Under the pieces are notes generated by a model, which did not search any database, was not told the DNA's origin, and worked only from the letters and a program-made list of their open reading frames with translations. The position numbers and the translations under genes are program-made. A stretch of 64,000 nt of DNA from CAYOSU01 sp964406735 (lineage in GTDB: Bacteria > Bacillota > Clostridia > Christensenellales > CAMQZB01): the NCBI GenBank assembly GCA_964406735.1, contig CAYOSU010000007.1, positions 20,435-84,434 of the forward strand, read 5' to 3'. Of this stretch, positions 44,854 through 52,713 are shown one piece after another. Numbering within the stretch: position 1 is the first letter of the stretch; the number at the start of each line of letters is the position of its first letter.

Positions 44854-45582
44854 ATGAGAATAAAAATGACCTTAGCGTACGACGGCACCTGCTTTCACGG
44901 CTGGCAAAGACAGCCGGGTGTGGAGACGGTGCAGGAGACAGTCGAGAACGGCTTAAAGGAGCTTCTCGGCGTTGAGACAAAGACCTTCGTTTCGGGCAGA
45001 ACGGACGAGGGAGTCTCCGCGCGCTTTCAGGTCGTGCATTTCGATTGCGAAACGACGATACCGCCCGAAAAGATATGTATAGCGCTCAATTACAAGCTGC
45101 CGCCGACCGTACAGGCGCAGACGAGCGAGAGGATATCGGACGATTTCAACGCAAGGTACGATGTCAAGAAAAAGACGTATAGATATAGGACTTACGTTTC
45201 AAGAACGCCCGTCCCGTATGAAAAATACAGATTGCGGCTTGAAAAAGCGCCCGACTATGAAAAAATGGCTAAGGCGGCGGAAAAATTGGTCGGCGAGCAC
45301 GATTTTGCGGCGTTTTGTTCTGCAAACGCAGATACCTCGACGAGCGTAAGAACGCTTTACGAGGCACGGGTAGAGAAGACCTCGGACGGCTTCGACTTCG
45401 TTTTCACTGGCAGCGGCTTTTTGTATAATATGGTACGCATCATGGTCGGCACGCTGATATTCATAGGTCTTGGCTTTCTGGACGACACCTCGATAGATAT
45501 AGCCTTCGAGACCAAACAACGCACCGCTTTGGGCAAGACCGTCCCACCCGAAGGGCTTCTTCTCGAATGTGTCGAATATTGA
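44854..45582 (+). CDS. truA: tRNA pseudouridine(38-40) synthase TruA
   Basis: 242 aa. Isomerises uridines 38-40 of the anticodon stem. N-terminal MTLAYDGTCFHGWQRQPGVETVQE, the catalytic Asp in SGRTDEGVSA near residue 52, the YRYRTYVSRTPVP strand, HDFAAFCSA and the C-terminal GSGFLYNMVRIMVGTLI. In many Bacillota truA is followed by rplM-rpsI; here these two genes lie 7 kb away on the other strand. TAAGGAAC lies upstream of the ATG. Confidence 0.96.
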   Translation: MRIKMTLAYDGTCFHGWQRQPGVETVQETVENGLKELLGVETKTFVSGRTDEGVSARFQVVHFDCETTIPPEKICIALNYKLPPTVQAQTSERISDDFNARYDVKKKTYRYRTYVSRTPVPYEKYRLRLEKAPDYEKMAKAAEKLVGEHDFAAFCSANADTSTSVRTLYEARVEKTSDGFDFVFTGSGFLYNMVRIMVGTLIFIGLGFLDDTSIDIAFETKQRTALGKTVPPEGLLLECVEY

Positions 45583-45610
45583 TTTGAATAAAATAAGTAA
45601 ATATTATGAT

Positions 45611-45638
45611 AAAAAAGCCCCGAACACTCGGGACTTTT
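45611..45638 (+). terminator. Terminator after truA
   Basis: AAAGCCCCGA pairs with TCGGGACTTT around an ACAC loop, one mismatch, then T. Confidence 0.75.
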
Positions 45639-45831
45639 GCGTTTCGAACGGCAAAATTTTCAAAACATACTTGCATGTTTATGCAATTGACCCTAAAAGT
45701 AATGATCTTCAGCAAGACAAGTACCTTTAATATTACGAATAAACAACCTCATATAATGAATAAAGCGCATATATATGCGGAATAAAGCCCATATATAATA
45801 AGGAATAAATAAAATTATCGTCCAAAACACT

Positions 45832-45857
45832 AAAAGACGCCTTCAAAAGCGTCTTTT
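45832..45857. terminator. Isolated terminator-like hairpin
   Basis: AAAAGACGC (45832-45840) pairs with GCGTCTTTT (45849-45857) in a 643-bp gene-free stretch (45583-46226). That stretch also has two near-repeats of AATAAAGC(G/C)CATATATA and one pair of hairpin repeats, listed separately. Confidence 0.6.
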
Positions 45858-45880
45858 CTAATAAGAGCAAACAATATGAC

Positions 45881-45939
45881 GGCTCCTTTGTGTAAAGGGA
45901 GCTGTCTCGGCGCTAAAACGCCGAGACTGAGGGATTGTT
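45881..45939 (+). repeat. Two-hairpin intergenic repeat, family A, copy 1
   Basis: A fixed first hairpin (GGCTCC...GGGAGC) is followed by a variable second hairpin (GTCTCGGCG / CGCCGAGAC) and the tail TGAGGGATTGTT. Other copies are at 49135 and 52439. Confidence 0.8.
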
Positions 45940-45943
45940 CTGA

Positions 45944-46050
45944 ATAATAACAGAATCCTTAAAGAAAGCCTCCTCATGCAAAAGGGAGGTGGCTCGCCGC
46001 TCAAACGGCGAGGCGGTAGGATCGCCAACACACTGACTACTCCCACTCAA
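45944..46050 (+). repeat. 107-bp direct repeat (family B hairpin), copy 1
   Basis: Near-identical to 49324-49430. Contains GCCTCC...GGGAGG, then CTCGCCG / CGGCGAG, then TAGGATCGCC. The second stem differs from the other copy by paired changes that keep it closed. Confidence 0.85.
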
Positions 46051-46226
46051 ACTTCGCTTTCCACACTAAAACCCGCACGCTGCCCCGTTGTATCTAAAGC
46101 GTAGTCGAACTTTCGCGTTAAAAACGCAAAAGCGCAAGGCGGTGCTATTTCGGAATCTCGGGCGGCGTAACCGCCCCTAATAAATAAAATCCCCTAAAAT
46201 TCCGCTTAATGGCCCCAAAAAACCGC

Positions 46227-46673
46227 TCACTCGCCACGTAATTTAATTCTCACGTCCCTGAATTTTTCAGGAAGCTCGTCAAGGCTCATATTCCTCGGCA
46301 CGCTTGTCGTCCCTGCGGCTTTTGCGGTCTCGTAATACCACTTCTTGAATTCGAGAGCATCGAGCGTTTCGTTCAGAATTGCGATCTGCGCCTTAACGTC
46401 GTCAAGCTGCTTAACGATAAGTGCCAGCCTCTCGTCGATGGTCTCGTCCCCCTGCATAGCCATACAAACGAACGCCCTGATGTCCTTCAATGGCATTCCC
46501 GTACGCTTCAAGCACTCGATCACCTGCAGCCACTCGTAATCGCTTTCCTTAAAGATCCTCACGCCGCCGCTCGAACGCCCGACGAAAGGAAGCAACCCTT
46601 CCTTGTCGTAATACCGAAGCGTCGATGCAGGAACGCCAAGCCTCTTTGCCATTTCGCCTATCGTATACGTCAT
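46227..46673 (-). CDS. MerR-family transcriptional regulator
   Basis: 148 aa. N-terminal winged HTH YTIGEMAKRLGVPASTLRYYDKEGLLPFVGRSSGGVRIF, then a coiled-coil dimerisation helix (IDERLALIVKQLDDVKAQIAILNETLDAL). No Cys-rich metal site, so it is of the AdhR/aldehyde or electrophile-sensing type rather than metal-sensing. It is divergent from an aldo/keto reductase gene whose promoter has the 19-bp spacer expected of a MerR target. ATG 46673 has GGAGGA upstream; a TTG at 46688 is a poorer start. Confidence 0.92.
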   Translation of the reverse strand: MTYTIGEMAKRLGVPASTLRYYDKEGLLPFVGRSSGGVRIFKESDYEWLQVIECLKRTGMPLKDIRAFVCMAMQGDETIDERLALIVKQLDDVKAQIAILNETLDALEFKKWYYETAKAAGTTSVPRNMSLDELPEKFRDVRIKLRGE

Positions 46674-46712
46674 AAAATTTTCCTCCAAAGCACAGAATTT
46701 TCAAAAAAACTA

Positions 46713-46743
46713 TTGACTTAAAGTTAACTTTAACTGTTAAAAT
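46713..46743 (+). promoter_or_regulatory. MerR-type promoter/operator of the aldo/keto reductase operon
   Basis: TTGACT (46713-46718) and TAAAAT (46738-46743) are 19 bp apart rather than 17. The spacer carries the inverted repeat AGTTAA-CT-TTAACT (46722-46735). An overlong spacer with a central dyad is the hallmark of MerR activation by DNA distortion. Confidence 0.85.
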
Positions 46744-46797
46744 TACTATATCACATCTGCGAAAAATTAACAACCAACTAAAAAGAGGAGGACTAAA

Positions 46798-47685
46798 ATG
46801 TATACGATAACTCTTTCAAACGGCGTAAAGATGCCACAGCTTGGCTACGGCGTGTATCAGGTAACGAAAGACGAGTGTGAAAGATGCGTTCTCGACGCAC
46901 TCAAAGTAGGATACAGGCTGATAGACACCGCTCAAAGCTATTTCAACGAAGAAGAAGTCGGAAGTGCTATACAAAAAAGCGGCGTTCCCCGTGAGGAGAT
47001 ATTCTTAACGACCAAGGTATGGATAGAGCATTACGGCTACGACGAGTGCAAAAAATCCGTCCTCGATTCGCTCAGAAAGCTAAAGACCGATTACGTCGAC
47101 CTTTGCTTGCTTCACCAACCCTTCAACGACGTATACGGTGCGTATAGAGCGTTAGAGGACTTATACGACGAGGGCAAGATAAGGGCGATAGGCATTTCCA
47201 ACTTCTACCCCGACAGGATGATAGACATTGCGTCATTTGCTCGCATAAAGCCAATGGTCAATCAGATAGAGATACATCCCCACCACCAGCAGACAGAGAG
47301 CAAGGCGTGGCACGATAAATACGGCGTTGCGTTAGAGGCTTGGGCACCCTTCGGCGAGGGCAGAGGAGGAATGTTCGAGCTTGAAGAGCTGAAAGATATA
47401 GCGAAAGCTCACAGCAAGAGCGTTGCGCAGATAATTCTCCGTTGGCACTTGCAGCGTGGCATAGTAGTCATCCCGAAGAGCACGCATATCGAGCGCATGG
47501 AAGAGAACTTCAACGTATTCGACTTCGAGCTTTCGGACGACGAGATGAAAAAGATAGCGTCGCTTGACAAAAAGCAGAGCCTGTTTTTCTCGCATACAGA
47601 TCCGCAGATGGTCGAGTGGTTCGTAAAGATGGTCGAGGTAAGAAAACAGAACAACGATTGCACCAAGGAAAAGAAATCTTGGTAA
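46798..47685 (+). CDS. Aldo/keto reductase
   Basis: 295 aa TIM-barrel NADPH reductase. Start signature LSNGVKMPQLGYGVYQV, then DTAQSYFNEEEVG with catalytic Tyr, TTKVWIEHYG with catalytic Lys, LCLLHQPF with His, and the cofactor-binding IPKSTHIERMEENFNVFDFELS. Probably reduces reactive aldehydes or ketones. First of three genes (with two flavin enzymes) under a MerR-type promoter, which suggests an electrophile or carbonyl stress response. AGAGGAGGA precedes the ATG. Confidence 0.93.
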   Translation: MYTITLSNGVKMPQLGYGVYQVTKDECERCVLDALKVGYRLIDTAQSYFNEEEVGSAIQKSGVPREEIFLTTKVWIEHYGYDECKKSVLDSLRKLKTDYVDLCLLHQPFNDVYGAYRALEDLYDEGKIRAIGISNFYPDRMIDIASFARIKPMVNQIEIHPHHQQTESKAWHDKYGVALEAWAPFGEGRGGMFELEELKDIAKAHSKSVAQIILRWHLQRGIVVIPKSTHIERMEENFNVFDFELSDDEMKKIASLDKKQSLFFSHTDPQMVEWFVKMVEVRKQNNDCTKEKKSW

Positions 47686-47697
47686 AGGAGAGATAAA

Positions 47698-48255
47698 ATG
47701 AGAAAAAACTTCGGAGCAAAACCAATATTATATCCCCAGCCGGTATTCATCATCGGCTCGTACGACGAAAACGGCACGCCCGATGCTATGAATGCGGCGT
47801 GGGGCGGCATAAGCGAGGCTGAGGAGATAACGATGTGCTTAAGCGCAGGTCATAAGACGGTCAAAAACATCTTAAAACGCCGTGCTTTCACGGTAAGCAT
47901 GGCGACAATTGATACGGTCGTTGCGTGCGATTACTTTGGTCTTGAATCGGGCAATAAGGTGAATAATAAGATAGAAAAAGCAGGATTTCACGCAATAAAA
48001 AGTGAGTTCGTCGATGCCCCGATGTTCGAGGAGCTTCCGATGTGCGTAGAGTGCGAGCTGATAAGCTACGATCCCGACACCTGTCGGATGATAGGCAAAG
48101 TAAAGAACGTATGCGCCGACGAGAAAGTGTTGACGAACGGCAATATCGACCCCGATAAGCTCCGCCCGATAACGTTCGACGGAATGAACCGTGCGTATTA
48201 CGTCTTAGGCGAGAGAGTAGGCACTGCCTTTTCTGACGGAGGAAAGCTCATATGA
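47698..48255 (+). CDS. Flavin reductase-like (FMN-binding split barrel) protein
   Basis: 185 aa. FMN-binding split barrel of the flavin reductase/DIM6 type: PQPVFIIGSYDENGTPDAMNAAWGGISEAEEITMCLSAGHKTVKNI, followed by FTVSMATIDTVVACDYFGLESGNKVNKIEKAGF-like segments. Usually binds FMN and uses NAD(P)H. Lies 12 nt after the aldo/keto reductase with GGAGAG ribosome binding site and overlaps the next gene by ATGA. Confidence 0.88.
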   Translation: MRKNFGAKPILYPQPVFIIGSYDENGTPDAMNAAWGGISEAEEITMCLSAGHKTVKNILKRRAFTVSMATIDTVVACDYFGLESGNKVNNKIEKAGFHAIKSEFVDAPMFEELPMCVECELISYDPDTCRMIGKVKNVCADEKVLTNGNIDPDKLRPITFDGMNRAYYVLGERVGTAFSDGGKLI

Positions 48256-48785
48256 AAAAAGTATTGATACTCTCGGGAAGCCCGAGAAAGAACGGCAATT
48301 CCGATATACTTTGCGACGAGTTCAAAAGGGGCGCAGAGGAAGCAGGTAACGCCGTTGAAAAGGTAAGAGTAAGCGAGCTTGACATCAACTACTGCCGTGC
48401 GTGCTACGCCTGCAAAAAGGACGGCAAATGCGTCATAAAGGACGATATGGCAGACCTTTTGCAGAAGATGATAGACGCTGACGTGTTGGTGCTTGCAAGC
48501 CCCGTATATTTCTACTCGATAGACGCCCAGCTCAAAGCCGTCATAGACCGAACGGTCGCAAGATGGCTTGAAGTAAAGGATAAGGAGTTTTACTACATAG
48601 TAACTGCCGCCGACGAAGAAAAAGCGTCCGCCGAAACCACCCTTGCGTGCTTCAGAGGCTACGCCGACTGCGTCGAGGGCGCAAAAGAAATGGGCGTAAT
48701 ATACGGCATGGGCGCATACAAAAAAGGCGAGATATTGAATACCCCTGCCATGCACCAAGCCTACGAAATGGGCAAAGGCGTATAA
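48252..48785 (+). CDS. NADPH-dependent FMN reductase / iron-sulfur flavoprotein-like
   Basis: 177 aa flavodoxin fold. FMN-binding SGSPRKNGNSDIL near residue 8, a cysteine cluster CRACYACKKDGKC near 48 of the kind that holds a 4Fe-4S cluster in iron-sulfur flavoproteins, and SPVYFYSIDAQLKAVIDR near 85. Third gene of the MerR-controlled operon; probably moves electrons to detoxify the same class of compound. A terminator lies at 48932. Confidence 0.88.
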   Translation: MKKVLILSGSPRKNGNSDILCDEFKRGAEEAGNAVEKVRVSELDINYCRACYACKKDGKCVIKDDMADLLQKMIDADVLVLASPVYFYSIDAQLKAVIDRTVARWLEVKDKEFYYIVTAADEEKASAETTLACFRGYADCVEGAKEMGVIYGMGAYKKGEILNTPAMHQAYEMGKGV

Positions 48786-48931
48786 AATAACTTAACCGCC
48801 GTAAATATCTTCACGACCGGTCGGTGTGAACGATAAAGAGGTATAAAGTTGCTAAACGGCTTTAATAAATATTCGTTACCGCTCTGGTGAACGAACAAAA
48901 AGCGTAATACCCCAAACAATTTTCATATACC

Positions 48932-48960
48932 AAAAAAGACCCGAACCTCGGGTCTTTTTT
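48932..48960 (+). terminator. Terminator after the aldo/keto reductase operon
   Basis: AAAAAGACCCGA and TCGGGTCTTTTTT around an ACC loop; symmetrical, so it can act on both strands. The 48786-49711 interval has no gene: this terminator, repeats A, C and B, a pyrimidine-rich tract (about 49061-49111), and the structured leader of the next gene. Confidence 0.85.
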
Positions 48961-49134
48961 AATAACGGAAACGCTTTCCGCATACCCGTAGAATGTTAGC
49001 TTGCTCCCGCCGCAGTCTAATAACGAGCAAACCATACAAAAAGCCCTGACAATATCATTTTTTCTCTCTTATGTCTTATCTCTTATATTTTATCTTATCC
49101 TGTGCCAGTCTAATAATAAGCAAACCATATGAAA

Positions 49135-49184
49135 GGCTCCTTTGTGTAAAGGGAGCTGTCTGCGGAGCAGACTGAGGGATTGTT
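49135..49184 (+). repeat. Two-hairpin intergenic repeat, family A, copy 2
   Basis: Same fixed first hairpin as copy 1; the second stem is GTCTGC-GGA-GCAGAC, different in sequence and length but still closed; tail TGAGGGATTGTT conserved. Confidence 0.8.
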
Positions 49185-49210
49185 CTAATAGGAAAACCTG
49201 ACCATATTTA

Positions 49211-49258
49211 AGCCTCCCTCCGAGAGGGAGGGGGACCGCGTTAGCGGTGGAAGGAGAT
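49211..49258 (+). repeat. Two-hairpin intergenic repeat, family C
   Basis: GCCTCCCTC...GAGGGAGGG first hairpin, then ACCGC-GTTA-GCGGT, then GGAAGGAGA. Same two-stem plan as families A and B. Confidence 0.7.
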
Positions 49259-49323
49259 TAACGGAACTAACTATTCCCTCAAACTAATGATAGAATCCAA
49301 AATCTCATACCCCTAAAATTCTA

Positions 49324-49430
49324 ATAATAAAAGAATCCTTAAAGAAAGCCTCCTCATGCAAAAGGGAGGTGGCTCGGCACTAAAATGCCGAGCCGGTAGG
49401 ATCGCCAACACACTGACTACTCCCTCTCAA
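49324..49430 (+). repeat. 107-bp direct repeat (family B hairpin), copy 2
   Basis: Copy of 45944-46050; second stem GCTCGGCA / TGCCGAGC replaces CTCGCCG / CGGCGAG with compensating changes. Confidence 0.85.
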
Positions 49431-49640
49431 CCCACCCCAAACTCCCCAAAAACCGTCCACTGTCCAAAAAAATAACCTCAATTCGTAAAATAATTCTCAA
49501 AAACTCTTGACATTTACAAAATAAGTGATAAAATAGTTATATACAAAATTTAAGATACCTCCTGTACCTCTTGAGCGATCCTTGGTTCAACTCACGACAA
49601 ATAATCGAGTAAAATCCTCGGGGGGGGGTACTTCTTAAGC

Positions 49641-49697
49641 CCTTTTGAATACAGAATTGCAAGCGTGATTTGCAATTCCGAAAATCACCTCAAAAGG
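49641..49697 (+). other. Nested stem-loops in the leader of the lipoprotein gene
   Basis: Outer arms CCTTTTGA (49641-49648) and TCAAAAGG (49690-49697) enclose a perfect inner hairpin GAATTGCAA / TTGCAATTC (49654-49662 / 49670-49678). It ends 14 nt before the start codon, overlapping the ribosome-binding region. A G9 run lies just upstream at 49620-49628. No known riboswitch was recognised. Confidence 0.5.
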
Positions 49698-49711
49698 TAT
49701 GGGAGAAACAT

Positions 49712-51463
49712 ATGCAAAAAGGAAAATTATTGAAGCTTTTGGTTTCGATAGTTCTCGTATGCGTTTTAACCGTTTCTCTGATGGCATGTCAGCAAAAAGA
49801 CCCCGAGCCTACGCCGGCACCAACAGAGACTGTAAAGCCTTCCGAGACAACGAAGCCCAGTGAGACCACGACTCCCTCTGAGACGACGAAGCCTTCCGAG
49901 ACCACCGAGCCTACGGAAACTCCCGAACCTTCCGAGTCTACAAAGCCCTCCGGCGGACTTACCGACGAGAGCTTCTGGAACTGGTACAGCGGAACTTCCG
50001 AGAATAGCAAGATCGACTACACCGAGATAGAGAACTTAACCGGTACTGAAGAGTATCAGGTAAAAGACCTTACTGCTTCGGGCGATCTTACTATTAAAAA
50101 CACGAACTTCGAAGGTAAGGTAGTATTTGGCACGATCGACGTTGAGGGTGAACTTACTATCAACATGCCCAAGGCAACAGTAGTCTTCGATAGACCTGCA
50201 ACCGTTGGCAAGCTCAACGTAACCTCCGGTCCTCACACGTTCATTCTTAACGGTACACTCACGATCAAGGTCGCAGGCGCAACGCTCACGATAAGCGGCG
50301 GAAACGTAGAGATCAACGCACCCGTACAGAACGCAGAGGAGACCCCTGCTAATGTTCCCGTAGTTATCGCATCTGACGATACCGAGATCACGACCAACGT
50401 AGGTATCACCATTCAGGCTACCGTAACGGGCGTTAAAGTCATCGTAGAAACGAACGAAGAAGTTGTTATCGAGTCCATAAAGGACATCGAGGTAGATACC
50501 TCTGCCGTAACAGCAACGGAAAAGAAGATTACCGTAGAATTGAAAGAGGGTGCAAAGGTAACCGAGTCTCGTGGAAATACTACGGAAAGCAAGATCAACG
50601 CAAGCAACGTTGACGACGGCGGCAATAAGACCCCGACAACGCCTACCGGAGCTTATTCAATAGCTACCGCAGAAGATCTTATTTGGTTTGCCGAGCAGGT
50701 AAATAATGGTAATGACTTTGAAGATCAATATATCAAATTGACCGCAGATATCGATTTGACCGGTAAAGCATTCAACGGTATCGGTGGAAAGCATACGACT
50801 GCTCACGTATTTAGAGGTACGTTCGACGGACAGGGTTACACGATAAAGAACTTTGCCGTTACCAATAGATGCCCTGATATAGATGCAGATAACAAATACT
50901 TAAACGGCTGCTTCGATGGCTGTAAATTAGATGATAAAGACACTTGGGATGCTTGTGCGGGACTCTTCACGCAGGCTGACGGCGCAACGATCAAGAATCT
51001 TATCGTAAAGAACGCTACTATTATTAGTACTCACTACGCAGGCGGAATCGTCGGCTATGCTTACGGAAACACCAAGATCGAGAACTGCAAAGTAATCGAT
51101 TCTTCGATAACGTCTGAAACAAAGACGATAGGCACATTGACTGACGGCGGCGATAAAGCAGGCGGAATTGCTGGTTATGTTGAAAAGAGCACTGTAAACA
51201 ACTGCTCTGTTGCAACTACTTCCGTTACGGCATATCGTGATTTAGGCGGAATCGTAGGTATTGCTAATACAAATGCAATAGTTACAAATTGTACTGTCGG
51301 TGAAAATGTTACTGTAACGGTAAACAACACCAACAACTATAAGAACTATACTTCCGCTGATGATTATAATATCGATTCTGTCATCGGTAGAAAAGAAACC
51401 GATTCCGGTGATATCACGACTGGTAATACCGGTACGGCAACGATAGTCGTTGATCTTGACTAA
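49712..51463 (+). CDS. Surface lipoprotein with PT-rich linker and GLUG-type repeats
   Basis: 583 aa. Lipoprotein signal with lipobox LMAC (Cys26), then a repetitive stalk of PSETT/KPSETT units (residues about 35-85) suited to crossing the cell wall. A beta-rich region of simple repeats follows (about 110-300), then 'YSIATAEDLIWFAEQVNNG' and FDGQGYTIKNF. The C-terminus has repeated GLUG-like motifs (AGGIVGYAYGNT, AGGIAGYVEKST, LGGIVGIANTNA). Such proteins occur as adhesins or surface polysaccharide-binding proteins. ATG 49712 follows GGGAG; a start at 49670 would place charged residues before the signal and is rejected. Likely anchored outside the membrane; ligand unknown. Confidence 0.85.
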   Translation: MQKGKLLKLLVSIVLVCVLTVSLMACQQKDPEPTPAPTETVKPSETTKPSETTTPSETTKPSETTEPTETPEPSESTKPSGGLTDESFWNWYSGTSENSKIDYTEIENLTGTEEYQVKDLTASGDLTIKNTNFEGKVVFGTIDVEGELTINMPKATVVFDRPATVGKLNVTSGPHTFILNGTLTIKVAGATLTISGGNVEINAPVQNAEETPANVPVVIASDDTEITTNVGITIQATVTGVKVIVETNEEVVIESIKDIEVDTSAVTATEKKITVELKEGAKVTESRGNTTESKINASNVDDGGNKTPTTPTGAYSIATAEDLIWFAEQVNNGNDFEDQYIKLTADIDLTGKAFNGIGGKHTTAHVFRGTFDGQGYTIKNFAVTNRCPDIDADNKYLNGCFDGCKLDDKDTWDACAGLFTQADGATIKNLIVKNATIISTHYAGGIVGYAYGNTKIENCKVIDSSITSETKTIGTLTDGGDKAGGIAGYVEKSTVNNCSVATTSVTAYRDLGGIVGIANTNAIVTNCTVGENVTVTVNNTNNYKNYTSADDYNIDSVIGRKETDSGDITTGNTGTATIVVDLD

Positions 51464-51499
51464 TTCGGGCTGCTTACTAGCGATCTGAAAATACACTGC

Positions 51500-51521
51500 A
51501 ACTAATTAAAAATTAGTTTTT
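51500..51521 (+). terminator. Terminator after the lipoprotein gene
   Basis: AACTAATT (51500-51507), AAA, AATTAGTT (51511-51518) and T run. Confidence 0.8.
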
Positions 51522-51796
51522 CAACTGCGGTCGGAGCGAAAAAGCCCGACCGCATTGAATGGCTTAATAAACAATTCTTCAAATACCGTCAAAACCAACT
51601 GTCAACTACGGTAAAACGAAAAAATCGTTCGATCGTATTGAAAATAGGATAGAGGACGTTCAAATATTGTAAAAACCAACTTCCGGCATAGATTAAATTT
51701 TGATCTTGTTGAAGTACGGCAAGCTTTTATAAGCATTGTTTGAATAACTTCAAAACTACGCTTTTGGTAGAGCTTAACGCTCGACCGCAAAGGACG
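51522..51796 (+). repeat. Four degenerate tandem units of about 70-80 bp
   Basis: Units begin AACTGCGGTCGG (51524), AACTACGGTAAAAC (51607), AACTTCCGGC (51678) and AACTACGCTTTTGG (51755), each ending in a GC-rich half that folds back (for example TGCGGTCGG 51526-51534 with CCGACCGCA 51546-51554). Linkers share TTCAAATA and AAAACCAACT. No protein frame is convincing. Confidence 0.45.
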
Positions 51797-52080
51797 GCTA
51801 TAGCTCAAAGAAGAGAATTTCCTCAAAGATTTGGGAATGTGTTGCAGAAAAAAGAGCAAGTGATGCCGAGGGCGAGAGGACTGTCTTCGCTGTTCGCATC
51901 GCCACGGCAAAACGATACGCTTCCGTATCTCTTTCGAACTTAATACGAGCCTTGGCAAGGTAAATACGGACCGAACCGAGGTTAGAACGCAAGGGACTTG
52001 CGGAAGCGACAACGCTTTTGTCTCCCTGATATATAGCGTTATATAAAAACGACGAAGCACTCCACTTCGCCGTTTTTCTT
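51780..52080 (+). ncRNA. Candidate structured RNA ending in a rho-independent terminator
   Basis: The plus strand holds consecutive perfect hairpins: GATACG-CTTC-CGTATC (51914-51929), CCTT-GGC-AAGG (51950-51960), AACC-GA-GGTT (51974-51983), CGCAAG-GGA-CTTGCG (51988-52002) and AAGCG-ACAA-CGCTT (52004-52017). It ends with the terminator AAAACGACGAAG / CTTCGCCGTTTT (52046-52076). GCTATA near 51797 can close with TATAGC near 52032. Minus-strand open frames of 105 and 152 codons across it look non-protein. I tested it by eye against RNase P, tmRNA, SRP and 6S RNA and could not match it. The 5' boundary is a guess. Confidence 0.45.
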
Positions 52081-52140
52081 TTCCCTAAACCCCCGAAACC
52101 CCCGAAAAATATCATTTGAGATCCAATAGCAACAGAATAG

Positions 52141-52402
52141 ATATAAAAAGCCCTAATAATATCATTTTTTATTTTTTATCTATTCTCTCTTATCTTTTAT
52201 CTCATATATTTTTCTTTTATCTCATCTCTTATCTTTTCTCTATTCTCTCTTATCTCTTCTCTATTATCTATTATCTCTAACAGTGCCAATTTAATAATAA
52301 TGCAAACCATACAAAAAGCTCTGACAATATCATATTATATCTCTTCTCTCATATCGCTTATCTATTATCTTTTCTCTCTTATCTTTTATTTTTCATCTTA
52401 CC
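52141..52402 (+). repeat. Pyrimidine-rich low-complexity tracts
   Basis: Long runs built from TCTTATCTCTTTTATC-like units (52161-52280 and 52331-52402), separated by a repeated phrase containing GCCAATTTAATAATAATGCA. The same phrase and a shorter tract occur at 49061-49130 ahead of repeat A copy 2, so tract plus hairpin behave as one composite repeat. Confidence 0.7.
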
Positions 52403-52438
52403 CTGTGCCAATTTAACAATAATGCAAACCATATGAAA

Positions 52439-52497
52439 GGCTCCTTTGTGTAAAGGGAGCTGTCTCGGTGCTAAAACGCCGAGACTGAGGGATTGTT
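52439..52497 (+). repeat. Two-hairpin intergenic repeat, family A, copy 3
   Basis: As copy 1, with the second stem GTCTCGGTG / CGCCGAGAC and conserved tail. The rest of 52498-52669 shows no gene. Confidence 0.8.
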
Positions 52498-52669
52498 AAC
52501 TACCGTAACTATTACCTCAAACAAATGATAGAATCCAAAACTTCATTTCCTAAAAAGCGTTTGAATGACAAAAGGGGACACTTTCCAAATTAAAGAAAGT
52601 GCCCTTAATAAAAAATAACTGTCTCCTAAAAAATCGCCCACCGCAAAACAGGGTAGAGGACAAAAAGAA

Positions 52670-52696
52670 AAAACCTTCCGAAAAACGGAAGGTTTT
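52670..52696 (-). terminator. Terminator of rplM-rpsI
   Basis: AAAACCTTCCG (52670-52680) pairs with CGGAAGGTTTT (52686-52696), with a T-rich run on the minus strand. Confidence 0.9.
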
Positions 52697-52713
52697 GAAT
52701 TTCTTTGTCGTAA

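Noticed and set aside
49580..49600. tRNA T-arm-like GGTTCAACTC
   Set aside because: No acceptor stem, anticodon arm or CCA-like end can be placed around it.
51780..52080. RNase P RNA or tmRNA
   Set aside because: A short GCAGAAAAAAGAGCAAG stretch faintly recalls a conserved RNase P region, but the other universally conserved blocks and any tRNA-like end are missing.
51602..52115. Minus-strand frames of 152 and 105 codons
   Set aside because: No ribosome binding site, Arg/Ser-rich composition, and the region is full of perfect hairpins with a plus-strand terminator; read as a structured RNA candidate instead.
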